64,000 nt of DNA. Origin: Cristatella mucedo. Lineage: Eukaryota; Bryozoa; Phylactolaemata; Cristatellidae. The stretch lies in the NCBI GenBank assembly GCA_009760855.2, contig WPIO01000155.1, forward strand, positions 609,501 through 673,500, given 5' to 3'. The position numbers were made by a program, and so were the translations under genes. Shown piece after piece: positions 1-59,407 of this stretch. The notes beneath the pieces were generated by a model. That model did no database searches. It saw only the letters and a list, made by a program, of their open reading frames with translations, and had not been told where the DNA came from. Each line of letters starts with the position of its first letter. Position 1 is the first letter of the stretch.

Positions 1-6
1 TCTCAG
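1..6 (+). CDS. EIF2AK4: Possible 3' end of the upstream GCN2 exon
   Basis: The window opens with TCTCAG followed by GTACGTAAG, a near-ideal splice donor. If it is the preceding GCN2 exon it ends in phase 0, matching the phase-0 start of the exon at 104. Only six bases are visible, so identity rests on position alone. Confidence 0.4.
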
Positions 7-103
7 GTACGTAAGCCTGATGAGCGTCTTCTAGGCGAGTGCTTGGACTTTGCGCGTGCTTCCTGAGCGTTTGCTCCCTGTCATTGGCGATGCCTCCTTG
101 CAG

Positions 104-47203
<47,100 letters not shown>

Positions 47204-47293
47204 GGCGCAGCTGTGTGTAGAGAGAGAGCCAAAGTCCGAGTCAAAGCACCGCTACTGCAGCAGCAGCAGCAAAGTCGCGTCGTCTGCCTAGCT

Positions 47294-47477
47294 TAATAAT
47301 AATAATAATAATAATTCACTTGATAAAGCACCCTCAGAGAACTTAATCTCTCTCTAGGCGCTTTACATTTGCTGTAAAGTGAAATGCAATTGAATGGTAA
47401 GTAAAATCATGCTTGAAAAAACAAACGAAATGAATAATATGGTTAGGGGTGACATGCACAGGGTCAGCATGCAAATA
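47294..47477 (-). mobile_element. LINE-A 3' UTR fragment in the GCN2 3' flank
   Basis: An (AAT)n run and 180 nt of well-preserved 3' UTR, 90 nt after the GCN2 stop codon and antisense to it. I saw no AATAAA between stop and insertion, so the AAT-rich tail may lie in the transcript. Confidence 0.83.
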
Positions 47478-47655
47478 GCTTGGGGAAGATTACCGAAGTT
47501 TCCGTAGTTGGTATTGCTTTCGAAATTTAATGCTTTCATGCAGAAAATTGTATCAGCCCGTAGTCCTTACTTTGTCATCTTCGTTCATCTACATTTGTAT
47601 TCTGCCTGGTGCCACTGTTAGCTACCGCAGAGCTAATGGCTGGTCACTCAGCTGG

Positions 47656-49940
47656 TTGTGTAATGTAATGTATCTCCGTCTGTAACTCCACAAAGTCCTA
47701 AAGACCATGTGGGTGTTACGCAGGACAGTTTTGTATAGCGCACTCACAGCCTAAGCTGCTTTTGGTATGCATTCGGTAGCTAAAAAACTTCATCTCACGC
47801 AACAAAGAGAAAGTGGGAAGCATAGCAGAGTCAGGAGAGCAGTTGAGGTAGTGATTATCATGGAAGTAGCAGCTCAGGACCGCTTCTGAAAAGGATGTGC
47901 CATTGTCGGCAGTATGAGAGTAGTTGTCGTTGTGTAAGAATTGTGGAAACGAGTTCCACAGTATAGGACCTGCAGAGCTAAAGCTTTGTTCACCATCGGT
48001 CCCTAAGCAGAGGAATGGAACAGCTAATGTATTGTCTACACAGAAGACCTGAGGGCACGAAGAGGCTGAAACTGGTGCAGCAGTTCAGCTATGTACGAAG
48101 GAGCCAAGCCGTGGCTGGTCTTGTGGGTCAGCATAAGAACTTTGCTCTGTATCCTTTGCTCAACCGGCAACCATCCTAGCTCTTTCAGCAAAGGTGACAC
48201 GTGCTCAAACCTCTGGGACTTGCATGTTAGCCTTGCAGCCATATTCATAGTCAGATGCAGTGGCCTAATAGCTTTCTTTGGTAGCCCAGCCAAAAGGGAA
48301 TTACAGTAATAAAGCCGAGACAGAACTAAAGAGCTAGTTAAATTGTTCACAAGCCACTATGGGAGACAGCTCCTGATCTTGGATAGGGATCGGATGTGAT
48401 GGCTAGCTGTAGAGGCAGTCTTTTGAATGAAGCTTTTAAAATTCTGGCAGCTGTCGAAAACGACACCTAAATTTTGAGCACGTGGTGAAGGTCGCACGAT
48501 AGCATCACCTATTAGAAGAGCAAAGCCGTTTAATCCAGCCGTACACTTAGGGTGTCCTATGAGCAGCAGTTTGATTTTATCGTCATTTAATTTCAGGAAA
48601 ATTTCCGACATCAAGGATCGAATATCGGCAAGGCAAGCATTCAGTTTCTCAATTGCTGCAGCAGATTCCGACGGTTTGAATGACAAATACAACTGAGCAT
48701 CGTCAGCATAAAAGTGATATCCTATTCTATGGGCCTTAATCACTTTTCCCAGAGGTTGTCTATAAATGGAGAACAGCAAGGGACCGAGTACAGACCCTTG
48801 AGGGACTCCACGTGTGACCCTTTTCGTGTCTGAGACCTGACCCCCACACGACACGGATTGAACACGATCAGACAAGTATGATTTAAACCGAGCCAGTGCT
48901 TCATCTGCCAGACCGATCTTTGTTCTCAATCATTCAAGCTGAACATCGTGATCAATGGTGTCGAAGGCAGCAGACAGATCTAGCAGAGCTAGGGCAGTGA
49001 CATTCCCGTCGTCGTTGCCACATAGAATGTCATTGTTAACACGGAGGAGAGCAGTTTCAGTAGAGTGCTGCCTCTTGAAACCTGATTGAAATGTTTCTTA
49101 CATTCCATTATTTTTAATATGTTCAACCTGCTGCTTAGCAACAATTTTTTCAAGAATCTTTGATAAGAACGGAAGAAGGGAAACTGGGCGATAGTTTGCT
49201 AGGACCTCTGTGTCTAATCCAGGCTTTTTATGAATAGGTCTAACGATTGCCGATTTGAAGGACTTGGGTACGACCCCTTTTCCCAGAGAAGCATTAAAAA
49301 TCTTGGCTATTGCAGGGCTAAGTTGGTCTGCTAGTGAAGACCACAGGGATGAAGGTGTGGGGTCTTCAGCAGACGAGCTCTTTTTGCTAGACCTTAATAA
49401 GGTAGCCACATCGCATGCACAAACATCGGAGAACCTTTTAAGGAAGGTCACAGGTTGAAGAACGGCGATTGCTTTGGTCGGAGGGGGCTTAAGGGAGGCA
49501 CGAATGTGCACAATTTTTTCAGTAAAGAAGGCTGAAAACGTTTCGGGTGAGCACTTAATATCTGGGGACTCCGACCTCAAAGCATTGGCCAGTAAGTGGT
49601 TCACTGTCTTAAGAATCTGTTTAGTGTCCGACTGGCAGGAATTCAGCTTTCTAATGAAAAAAGAAGCCCTGGTTTTTTTAAGCTTTCGGGTGTAAACTCG
49701 AAGGAAGTCTTTCAAATTGACTAGATCTGCACCAGGCCCCAATTTCTTGAAATGACGTTCAAGCCTGCGCTTAACCCGGCGCATCTTTAGGAGTTTTTTG
49801 TAAAATGAAAGGAATCTCCATGACTTTGAACACGGATAGAATGAACGGGAGCATGCTTGTCAAGAGCACTCCTGAGTGTCATGTTCGTCGCATCAGTGAG
49901 GGTATCGAGGCTGCCGGTCGAGTCTGAATGCAGATCAGGA
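47656..49940 (-). mobile_element. LINE-B, longest copy, L2/CR1-like, multiple stops
   Basis: The pentanucleotide tail (TGTAA)n is at 47656. A single frame on the minus strand runs from 49784 to 48036, interrupted by stops at 49100-49098, 48932-48930 and 48359-48357, with no frameshift between. RT motifs: VRPIHKKPGL..NYRPVSLLPF, GVPQGSVLGPLLF..., YHFYADDAQLYLSF. A frameshift near 49785 separates upstream endonuclease-linker codons. The endonuclease itself is missing. A SINE-1 3' half abuts the 5' side. Confidence 0.88.
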
Positions 49941-49945
49941 GCCGT

Positions 49946-50045
49946 GGGCGGACCTTTATTGCTTCTGCAAGCGGTTGGGGTTGCCTTTAAAGGCTCTTAT
50001 TCCAATATAAAAAAGGGGCTGTTAAATCGGCTAGTATTTTTTTTA
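49946..50045 (+). mobile_element. SINE-1 3' half
   Basis: Body and end only (ttgcttctgcaagcggttgg..aaatcggctagtatttt), abutting the 5' side of the long LINE-B. Confidence 0.72.
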
Positions 50046-51452
<1,407 letters not shown>

Positions 51453-51624
51453 TATGCATTTCGTCACTAAAATGTATGTAATTATTGGTCATTTGTCAAC
51501 TTGGTTGCATTCCTACCTACGAAAAAAAGCACAATCTGTCTCGCACAGCGGTCAGTCGAGAAAAGACGGCTCCAAGTTTTCCGTTCCGAAGAGGACGTCA
51601 AGGTTAGGTCGTTATGCTAAATAT

Positions 51625-52180
51625 CCTAATACTATCATTTTATACAGCACCCTCAGAGAACTCAAATCTCTTTCTAGGCCCTTTGCATTTGCTGCAAAGG
51701 AAGCGTTATCGAATGGTTAGTGGTAGCTTGCTCAATAAACAGCAAGAGTAGCGTGGTTAGGGGTGACATGCACAGGGTCAGCATGCAAGTATCGTCAGTG
51801 GCAGCACACACAGTGTCAGCACGCATAAGCACATAAAGGTTGAATCACAGAGATTCACTAAATGCTGTGATAAATAGATGTCTTGGTTTCTTTTTAAATG
51901 AGGTCAAGTCAGATGTCGTGACACAAGTCGGAAGCGAGGTCCGGGCTTTGGGAGCATACGAACTACAGGCACGGTCTCCAAAGGATTTGAGATTTGTTCG
52001 AGGTGTGGTCAATTGATTAGGTTCCGAAAAGCGAGTCCTACAATGCATAGCCTGGTGGGAAGTCGATCTGATAGGTAAGCAAGAGCCAAAGAATGAAAAG
52101 ACCTAAAAGTGAGTGAAAGAACCTTGAAGTCGATGCCTTGCTTGACAGACAGCGCAGGTCGGCAAGAAGTGTTATGATGT
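51625..52180 (-). mobile_element. LINE-A 3' fragment
   Basis: The tail (cctcagagaactcaaatctctttctagg) through the last ORF2 codons (frame 52048-51845: RTRFSEPNQLTTPRTNLKSF) to about 52180. Confidence 0.82.
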
Positions 52181-52424
52181 GGATTTTTTCCATTTTCGTG
52201 GTGAGTCGAAGACAGCCTCTTCTGTTTTGGCCTGAGTGATGTGAAGGCTTAATGCAAGTCTGCCGATCTTTTTATTCGTTTAACTTCCCACCCTGGTCTG
52301 CCAAGGACCCTGGATGTGTAGAGGTACATGGAGCATAGCACATTTCGACGGGCTGCTTTGCGTTGCCGTGTGCTACCTAGGCTCTTCATGATCAAGTCAT
52401 GATGATAGAACCTACTTATACTAA

Positions 52425-52525
52425 TTATAATAATACACTCGATAAAGCGCCCTCGGAGAACTCAAATCTCTTTCTAGGTGCTTTACATTTGCTGCAAAGG
52501 AAACACTATCGAATGGTGAGTGGAA
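52425..52525 (-). mobile_element. LINE-A tail fragment
   Basis: ATAATAATA start, then the tail and the first 3' UTR bases; about 100 nt in all. Confidence 0.72.
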
Positions 52526-52626
52526 ATATTGGGCCGCACCGGGATATTTGCTAATAATCGACAAACCAACTCATTATTGGAAGCTTAGTGCTCAAAATCA
52601 GCTCAGCCAGCATACTGTTGCATCTG

Positions 52627-52926
52627 GTGAGCCGTGATCGCACACGATTTCTGATCGCACACGATAAGGCATCTGGCACACGATAGGGCGATTTCTTAAC
52701 ACGACCTCGGTCCCGAGGTCGTGAGTTCAAATCCCTTTGCAGCAAATGTAAAGCGCCTAGAAAAAGATTGAGTTCTTTGAGGGTGCTTTATTAAGAGCAT
52801 TATTATTATTATATTAAATCCTGTGGTGGGCGATCACTTACTGCAGCTGCAAACTGTGCTGATAGCCGTAAAAGGCTCTTCTGTCACTATACAAAAGAGG
52901 CTGCTAAATCAGCTAGTACTTATTTA
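52627..52926 (+). mobile_element. SINE-1 copy split by a LINE-A tail
   Basis: The head at 52627-52734 has local duplications (gatcgcacacgat repeated). The body resumes at 52816 after the nested insert and ends aaatcagctagtact. Removing the insert and one AAATCC restores a continuous SINE. Confidence 0.88.
52735..52815 (+). mobile_element. LINE-A 81-nt tail nested inside a SINE-1 copy
   Basis: The insert starts ctttgcagcaaatgtaaag and ends in TTATTATATT. It is flanked on both sides by AAATCC (52729-52734 and 52816-52821), the target-site duplication, and it interrupts the SINE box B. This is direct evidence that LINE-A tails move, and moved after SINE-1. Confidence 0.9.
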
Positions 52927-53732
52927 ATCTAGGTGACCTGTTCCAAAGCGACCTTGCATTAGACTGCCGGATCAGTTCCACAGTAAAGTCGGTCTACTTT
53001 CGGCTACTTAACATGGCTAAATGTTGGGCTTGCTTAGACAGGGATATTACATCTAAATTGGTCTATGCATTTGTAACATTCAGTTCGACTTCTAAAACTT
53101 ACTGCTTGCTGGTCTGCCGGCCCGTCCAATCAGTTGGTGCAAAACTCTAGGCTTGTCTGTCGTGAGCGTCACGGTTGAAACATAACGGCCACTTCTTGCC
53201 GACCTGCTTTGACTTCCAATCCAGCAGTTCATCGGCTTCAAGGTTCTGTCACGTACTTTTAGGTCCCTTCATCCTCTGGCTCCTGCCTACCTACCAGAAT
53301 GACCCGGGGGCCCCCCGACGCCCCCCCCCCGATAAGGCTTGATATCGTACTAGCTGGTTTTCTGAATCAACTCGTAGGTATTCACCTCATTCGAATATCC
53401 TTGATGGACCTTTAGTGCCTAGGCCCCCTAAAGCCTGGAACTCACTACCGACTGACGTTCACGACATCCCCCGACTTGACGATTTAAAAAAACTAAAAAT
53501 TATTGTTCACATTATTTCGTTGTTCCTTGTGACTCGTCCTTTGTGTGCTTATGGGTTCGGACACTGTACATGCTGCCACCAACCATATTTGCATGCTGAC
53601 CCTGTGCACATCATCTCTAATCGTATTATACTTGTTGAAATTGTACATGCTACCACTAACCATACGATCATGCTTCCTTTTCAGAAAATGTAAAGTGCCT
53701 AGAAAGAGATTCATGTATTATTATTAACTAGC
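52926..53732 (+). mobile_element. LINE-A 3' fragment, decayed
   Basis: From NLGDLFQSDLALDCR through the ORF2 end to the 3' UTR and the tail (aaagtgcctagaaagagatt), ending in a short ATT run. A poly-C insertion lies at 53305-53332. Confidence 0.8.
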
Positions 53733-53899
53733 ATCAAAAGTATTGAACAATAATTCAAATAATGCTTAGAAATTGGCAAGACATTTAAGTAAGCCATAGG
53801 TAAGTTGGTTGCTCTTTTATTTCCCCCTTTTCAAAGAGCCTTTTCACGGCTTTCCTTCATAATTGGCCTCTAAAATATATTTATTAAATTTAATAAGGC

Positions 53900-54040
53900 T
53901 AACTCATAGCTATGGCCCCCTGTGATAACTAAATCTCCCTGTAAGCCTTTTGCAGATGCCGGAAAGGAAGCATGCCATTTGGCTAGTTTTATTACATCCA
54001 AGGTGTCAGCATGCAAAGCACGGAAAGGAAATACTTCACA
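53900..54040 (-). mobile_element. LINE-A 3' UTR fragment, decayed
   Basis: The blocks taactaaatctccctgtaagcc and aaggaagcatgcc..ggtgtcagcatgcaaag match the minus LINE-A 3' UTR. It lies in the TRIM 3' flank. Confidence 0.55.
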
Positions 54041-54310
54041 GGCCAAATTATAAAGAACACATCGTTTTAGGATAATTTTAAACTTCGTCCATATTCAAAG
54101 TCCCGCATATCTGTTCTCTCAGCTTCTGCGTGTTGATGCAGCTGCTGCAGGGTACACGTCGTAGAGTCGCGGCTTAATGACATTTATGCTCTTAATCCAA
54201 ATACACAGGCATGTGCTGCACCTATAGCTGTTCAAAAAAAAGCTGAGTGTGACATGCAGCACGATATGGTTGCCTCCTAAAGCTGTTGGCTGCGTCCTAG
54301 CCGTCTGCTT

Positions 54311-55305
54311 TCAGCTGCTGCTTGCTGCTTCAGAGTACACGGTTACATTTCTCGTATTTTGGTTTGCCTCATCGTAGCTGAGCATCGCTAGCACCATCCT
54401 CTGTCCTCTTCCCAGCGACAGCCACGTAGGATACGCTTGTCTGTGGCTGTTGTAGGAGACGACTTGCTGCAGCAGCAGCCCACTCGCTGCACTGAGAGCC
54501 CTCACACAGTCAATATCTCTTCTAAAGAATTCCCGTCCTAGCACAGCCACGAGCAGCAGATTACCTGCAGCACAGACTCCCACCACTGCCTCCTCCCTGG
54601 CCAGGGCGTATCTCCATTGTCTGCCACCTCGGTGGCTGCAGCTGTCCACTACACACAGCTGTCTGCCGGCATCCACCATCACGCTGTCCCAGCTCGTAGT
54701 GACCAAAGCAGCTGCTGTGAGAGCCACACTTTGTATGTCGTACTCGTAGTTCCTGCTGTAGAGCACCTGCCCAGTGCTCAGCTGCAGCAGCTGCAGCTGA
54801 GCACTGGGCAGCTGCAGCAGCTGCAGCTCCTTTGGCTGCTGCGGCCGGAACATGGAACATGCATACCGAAACATAGACAACAGACCAAACGGCTGGCTAG
54901 CAGGTCTGCACTCAGTCACAGCAAGCAAGTCACCGAGCACAGACAAATTCCTGGGAGGTGACTGCAGCAGAGCGAGCCGTCTTTCCTCGAGCCACTGGCC
55001 CCCTGCAGCAGCAGCAGCAGAGCTGCGTCTGAGCAGAAGGACGAGCCGTGAGTGGAGCACGCCTACAGCAGCACTGTCTCCGTCTTCCAGTGACCGCACT
55101 GCAACAACCTCATCATAACGCCCGTCGCTCTGTGCCGCTGGCCTCCAGCTGCTCAGCTCACTGCTGCTCTGGCTGTATTCCTTCAGGCCTTGCTGCCCGG
55201 CAGCCAGCAGAAGATGCCCCTCTGACGTCATAGACACGTCATGGCAATGGACAGGCGACTGGAAGCTGCTGGAGGCAGGGCCAAAGTGCAGTGCTGGATG
55301 CTCTG
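54311..55305 (-). CDS. TRIM last exon (beta-propeller-like domain)
   Basis: The acceptor is cgttgtag; two bases complete the split codon. The exon runs 331 codons plus stop. It carries Leu/Gln-rich repeats (ELQLLQLPSAQLQLLQLS) encoded by a 45-nt perfect palindrome at 54767-54811. Candidate poly(A) signals AATAAA occur on this strand at 53885-53880 and 53821-53816, inside the 3' flank. Confidence 0.85.
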
Positions 55306-58300
55306 CTACAACGAATGAAGGATTAGTGAAAAACGGCAGGAACAGAGAGCAATTTCAGAAATGAGAGTCCTATACAGCTAGAATTCATGAGTATTTCCTA
55401 TTTTGATGTTCGCTATGTTATCAGTCGCAAGTAAGAGAGAATGACAGATGTGATACTCTGTAAGTCAGAGCACAAATAATAATAATAATAATGCACTTGA
55501 TAAAGCGCATCCCTCAGAGAACTCAATCTCTTTCTAGGCGCTTTACATTTGCTGCAAAGGGAAATGCAATTGAATGGTAAGTAAAATCATGCTTGAAAAA
55601 CAAACAAAATGAATAATATGGTTAGGGGTGACATGCACAGGGTCAGCATGCAAATGTGGTTAGTGGCAGCATGCACAGTGTCAGCACGCATAAGCACGTG
55701 AAGGACGAATCACAGGGACCCACTAAATGCTGTCCTAAATAGGTGTGTTTTTAAGTTCCTTTGAAATGTGGTCAGGTCAGGGGATGTTTTGACGCAAGTC
55801 GGAAGTGATTTCCAGGCTTTGGGAGCATACGAACTAAATGCACGGTCTCCAAAGGATTTAAGGTTTGTATGAGGTATTTGTAGACTGCGGGTGGTACGAT
55901 GCTTGGCCTGGTGGGGGGGGGGAGTTGTTCATCTCATCGCAATTGTCGATCGAAACGAAACATGGCTGACACAGTGCTGTGAAGTAATTGTCGGAGTTCT
56001 AGCAAGAATGAATGCATTTTTCCTTTGTAGTATAGTCACTGCGTAATCCACGGAAGGAAGACTAGCTGACCTTATAGGCGGCAGTACAAATTATGGACCG
56101 TGTTGCAGCTACTGATCGAAACGAGAGCCACGGCAGAGGTAGAGCAGCAGCATCTCGTTGCCAGTAGAATCACAGTTGCCGAGTTTGACGCGAGGCTCGA
56201 GCTCGAGCTCTCACCCTAACGAGCGCCATGCCGACGGCCACCCCCAGCGAAGAGAGCAAAGGTTCGTGGCATATTTCTAAGGCATATTTAAAGGGCCAAT
56301 TAAAGAATGGTATAAAATTGTCACTGTGCTCCACATTCTTCTATTTTTAATGACATTTACGTTCCTCAAGATTGGAGCGTCGTCAATTCTTCGACCCAGC
56401 TAGCTGAAAAAAGCGAATGCGGTCTTGAAATTGCCTCCTTTCTCGTCTCGGACTTTGCTAGTCCGGCACCTTGCTGTTCCGCAGACCACGGAGGATTTGG
56501 AATCTCGGAGAGGCAGTATTGCTGCAAATGCGCTGTGGTGACGTCTGTCCCAAATTTTTTAGCCACAAACGCGGCGCTTTAGAGCTAACAGTGCTGGCAG
56601 ACGAATGACAATTGCTGGGCTGGCGCATAAAAGCACGGTTACCGAGTCGAAATGATGCCAACGGCTACAGAACACAGAGGCAATAAAGGTTCTAAGGCAT
56701 ATTTCGGCAGCCACCAGCAATGACCCAGTTCTAAAAATTTTGAAGGGCGTTTGCAAATCTTGGCGACACTTTCATTTTACCCAGTAGGTAAATAACTCGG
56801 CTGCCCTCCGATGGTGGGCAGGCTGATGAGGTCCGGCCAGTCGGCCCGCAGTAAATCATCATCGGACTTCCTGCTCAGCTGCTTCGATCGAGCATTTTGA
56901 GCCTCCCAATGACGTCTGCTACGTCAGTCAGTTCACAACAAGTGCAGCACCGAGGCACGCCCTCGCACGAGAAACGCTGTGGCGACGATGAAGAATATGT
57001 CGCCCCCCCCCACTCCCTCCCATCTTAGCCCAGGAGGTGAGGTGCTCGGGCTCTTCACTGCCAGGGTCACGCGTGGGTTCGAGCCCTTCGGCGGGCGATT
57101 CTGTATCGCCCACTGCAAACGGTGGTGATAGCCTCTAAAGACTCTTCTGCCACTATATAAATGAGCCAGCTAAGTTCTATTACTTTAAGAGTGCCTGTAC
57201 CTTAACATAACAGGTCCATATCCATTGCATAGAGATGTGTATATCACAGCAATGGAGAGTTACGGTTCGTTCAACAGCGGCCACGGCCTGCAGCAACTCC
57301 CTCAAGGCTCAGTGGCCTACAGCTATAATCAGCTCAAAAAGCTAAGGTACCCATTCCAGGGGCACTATTCCCAGCCTATTACATGGCTTTGGCTGTTATG
57401 CTGCCTTGACCGTAGATTGTTGCATGATCGATTCTAGCCATTATAATTCAGCAACTGCGAATAATGAACATTCATCATAATCGGGCTGATTTAGCTAGCA
57501 GCTGTTTCAACTCATTCAGCAATGACAAGGTACAATACTTGATTTGAGAATTTTTGTCTGAAGACAAAAGTATAGTTAGTATACAAGCACCGAAAAATTA
57601 AAAATGTTGCCTTGAACCATACCGGAACCGAGAGAGCTGTTGCAGTGTAGGCAAATAAAATGGTCGTTGCCAAAAAGGCAACCTGTTGACCTGTATTTAT
57701 CTAGCCCTAGTTTGAGCTAAAAGTAAGTTGATTGACTCAAACTTAGTAACACCCCGTGACCGAAGGACATCCACTGCCCTCCTAGAAAGAGATTGAGTTC
57801 TCTGAGGGTGCTTTATCACGTGCATTATTATTGTTATTTTATTGGCACAGCACAAAATAAATTTCATTAAGGCAAAGTGGCAGGGCACTCGATCCTGTCC
57901 GAATTAGGCTTTCTGATGCAACAAGACGAAAGTAAGCCGAGGTGGTCGGAGTTTGAAAGTGGTAAATCCGGCAAAGAGTAACTAAGGAACAGCACCATTA
58001 TGTCAACTCTGACAGCCAATGCCGTCAAGCTACGCTGACAGCATTACTAAGACCCGCACAGCTTGAAAACGAGTGGTTTAGCATCAGAAAGTGATTGGTT
58101 GGAAAGTTGTGTCCGAAAATGGGAACTCACCTGCTATGTCACCATTTCTAGCAGCATCCTTACAGGCGATAACTTCAGCAAGGATTCGGCCAAGGCAGTC
58201 TACAAGGAACAAGGTCAGGCGGGCTGCAACTGCATAGCCTAGCAATGCTTGCTTGGTCAGATAATTGAGCCAGGCCATTCATCAGTTGCCACACTTCTAC

Positions 58301-59407
58301 TGCATGTGATCAGCTACCTGTGGTCAGCTTCGGAGTTCCCATCCAGGAGGCAACCTCTTCGCTTAAGTACTGGGGCAGAGATCCACTCAGTTCAACAAGC
58401 TTTTCAGCGCCCGGTATCTCTCGAAATCCATCCAGCTGCTTGGCTAGCACTTCAAGGCGTGACAGCAAGGTCGCCCGCTGATCCAACAAACAAGGATCTC
58501 CGCCCGACTGCCTGAGGCTGCTCACATAATTAGATGCATGCTGCACCGACTGGTGCAGCTGCTCGGCCAGGTTCTGTAGGGCAACGGCTCTGTCCTCGAG
58601 CTGGTCATAGCAGTCCTTGAGCTTGCTCTCCGAATCTTCAAAGGCTTTGCTCAAAGCATCCATCACATGCTTCTTCTTGGTCCTCAGCACGTCCAGATGG
58701 ACGGCACGAGCCGACCGGATGTCCCCGATCAGATTCTTGGACTGCAGCAGCTGCTCAGACTTGCCGAGCACACGCTCGAGCAGCAGCTGAATGCTTTCTC
58801 TCGAGTCCTTCAAGAACGTCTTGGCTTTCGGTCCTGTCAGATGCTGAGGTGTTGCGTGTCTGGAGACCTTGCATTGCTTGGCGCAGTCGGAGCACTTGGC
58901 TTGCTTGCAGTCGAAGCAGAGCAGATCGAGTGGTTTCGAGTGCTTCGGGCACTGCTGCTTAGCCGTAGCTTTCAGCACTTTGTTACAGGTTGCGACCTGT
59001 TCCAGTGCAATGGTCACGTGACTCCTGTTGTACCGGTGATGGCCAGGCAAACAAGCTGAGCACAAGGAACTCTGGCATTGAGTACACCAGACGGCTGCTA
59101 CCACGTCTGGGCTGCCATCCTCTCTGCAGAAGCTGCACTTGTCACCTCCGAGGGTGGAACGTCCCACCAACTTTGCAATGAAACTGTTGTGATGTTTTGT
59201 TGGAATAACGTCTGTGATTACGTCACAAGCAGGACAGCGTACTCTCTTTAAGCCCTCTGCTGTGGTAGCAAGGTCTGCACAAGGACTGCAGCAGCTGTGC
59301 AGACAGCGCAGTAGCAGCGGCTGCACTGCAATTTTTCCGCAGGCAATGCAACATAACAGGCCTTCATCTATTGATTCAAGTCGGTGAATCGAAAGCTCTT
59401 GTGCCAT
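54311..59407 (-). CDS. TRIM-family protein (RING, two B-boxes, coiled coil, propeller-like tail)
   Basis: TRIM proteins are RING-type ubiquitin ligases; the nearest architecture is TRIM56/TRIM2/3/71. Three exons are predicted: 59407-58318, 58229-58131 and 55305-54311. All junctions are phase 1, giving 727 codons plus stop. RING: Cys20, 23, 35, His37, Cys40, 43, 58, 61. B-box 1 begins Cys91/94 and B-box 2 begins Cys153/His156. A helical coiled-coil region covers about 195-330. The last exon reads as repeated hydrophobic beta strands (HLLLAAGQQGLKEYS, VLGDLLAVTE, LLLVAVLGREF) like a WD/NHL propeller, but I cannot count blades with certainty. The start ATG sits in an excellent context (tccgccATGG). 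Substrate is unknown; innate immunity or RNA regulation are family roles, not shown here. Confidence 0.88.
54767..54811. repeat. 45-nt perfect palindrome in the TRIM coding exon
   Basis: Two 21-nt arms (54767-54787 and 54791-54811; arm begins CTGCCCAGTGCTCAG) flank a CAG loop. It encodes a duplicated Leu/Gln motif. Confidence 0.97.
55478..55918 (-). mobile_element. LINE-A 3' fragment in TRIM intron 2
   Basis: An (AAT)n tail, intact 3' UTR and last ORF2 codons, ending in a G run at 55911-55921. It has the same orientation as TRIM. Confidence 0.86.
55919..57024. other. TRIM intron 2 interior, possible opposite-strand promoter
   Basis: 56090-56230 is GC- and CpG-richer than its surroundings (tgacgcgaggctcgagctcg) and ends at a well-placed ATG on the plus strand. 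Otherwise no repeat recognised. Confidence 0.35.
56228..56261 (+). CDS. Possible first coding exon of an unrecognised plus-strand gene
   Basis: ATG in good context (gcgccATG) begins MPTATPSEESK before a donor AAAG|gttcgt, phase 1. It follows a GC- and CpG-richer stretch (about 56090-56230) that could be a promoter. It lies inside TRIM intron 2 on the opposite strand. No homology is recognised. Confidence 0.28.
57025..57180 (+). mobile_element. SINE-1 copy, diverged
   Basis: Box B gggttcgagccc, body ccactgcaaacggtggtgatagcc and end gagccagctaag. The palindrome is lost. Confidence 0.75.
57250..57346 (+). CDS. Possible second coding exon of the same plus-strand gene
   Basis: The acceptor is tatcacag and the donor AAG|gtaccc. 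Two leading bases fit the phase-1 end of the exon at 56228-56261. It encodes MESYGSFNSGHGLQQLPQG, then AYSYNQLKKLR. No further exon could be found in the window. Unspliced, the frame stops at 57437. Confidence 0.28.
57779..57842 (+). mobile_element. LINE-A tail fragment
   Basis: Only the terminal signature (cctagaaagagattgagttc..ggtgctttatcacgtgcatt) and an ATT/GTT-rich tail. Confidence 0.7.
57843..58130. other. TRIM intron 2, no feature seen
   Basis: No repeat, exon or RNA gene recognised. Confidence 0.5.
58131..58229 (-). CDS. TRIM exon 2 (33 codons)
   Basis: An 88-nt intron separates it from exon 1. The acceptor is ggctatgcag and the donor gtgagt, a perfect consensus. AARLTLFLVDCLGRILAEVI reads as an amphipathic helix extending the coiled coil. 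It is phase 1 on both sides, so skipping it would keep frame. Confidence 0.75.
58318..59407 (-). CDS. TRIM exon 1 (RING, B-boxes, coiled coil)
   Basis: This exon has 363 codons plus one base and ends TPKLTT before donor gtagct. It contains RING CIAC / CLHSCCSPC / CPAC, B-box 1 CSFC..CTQCQSSLCSAC..H and B-box 2 CPKH..CFDCKQAKCSDC..H..H. Without splicing the frame would stop six bases into the intron. Confidence 0.92.
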
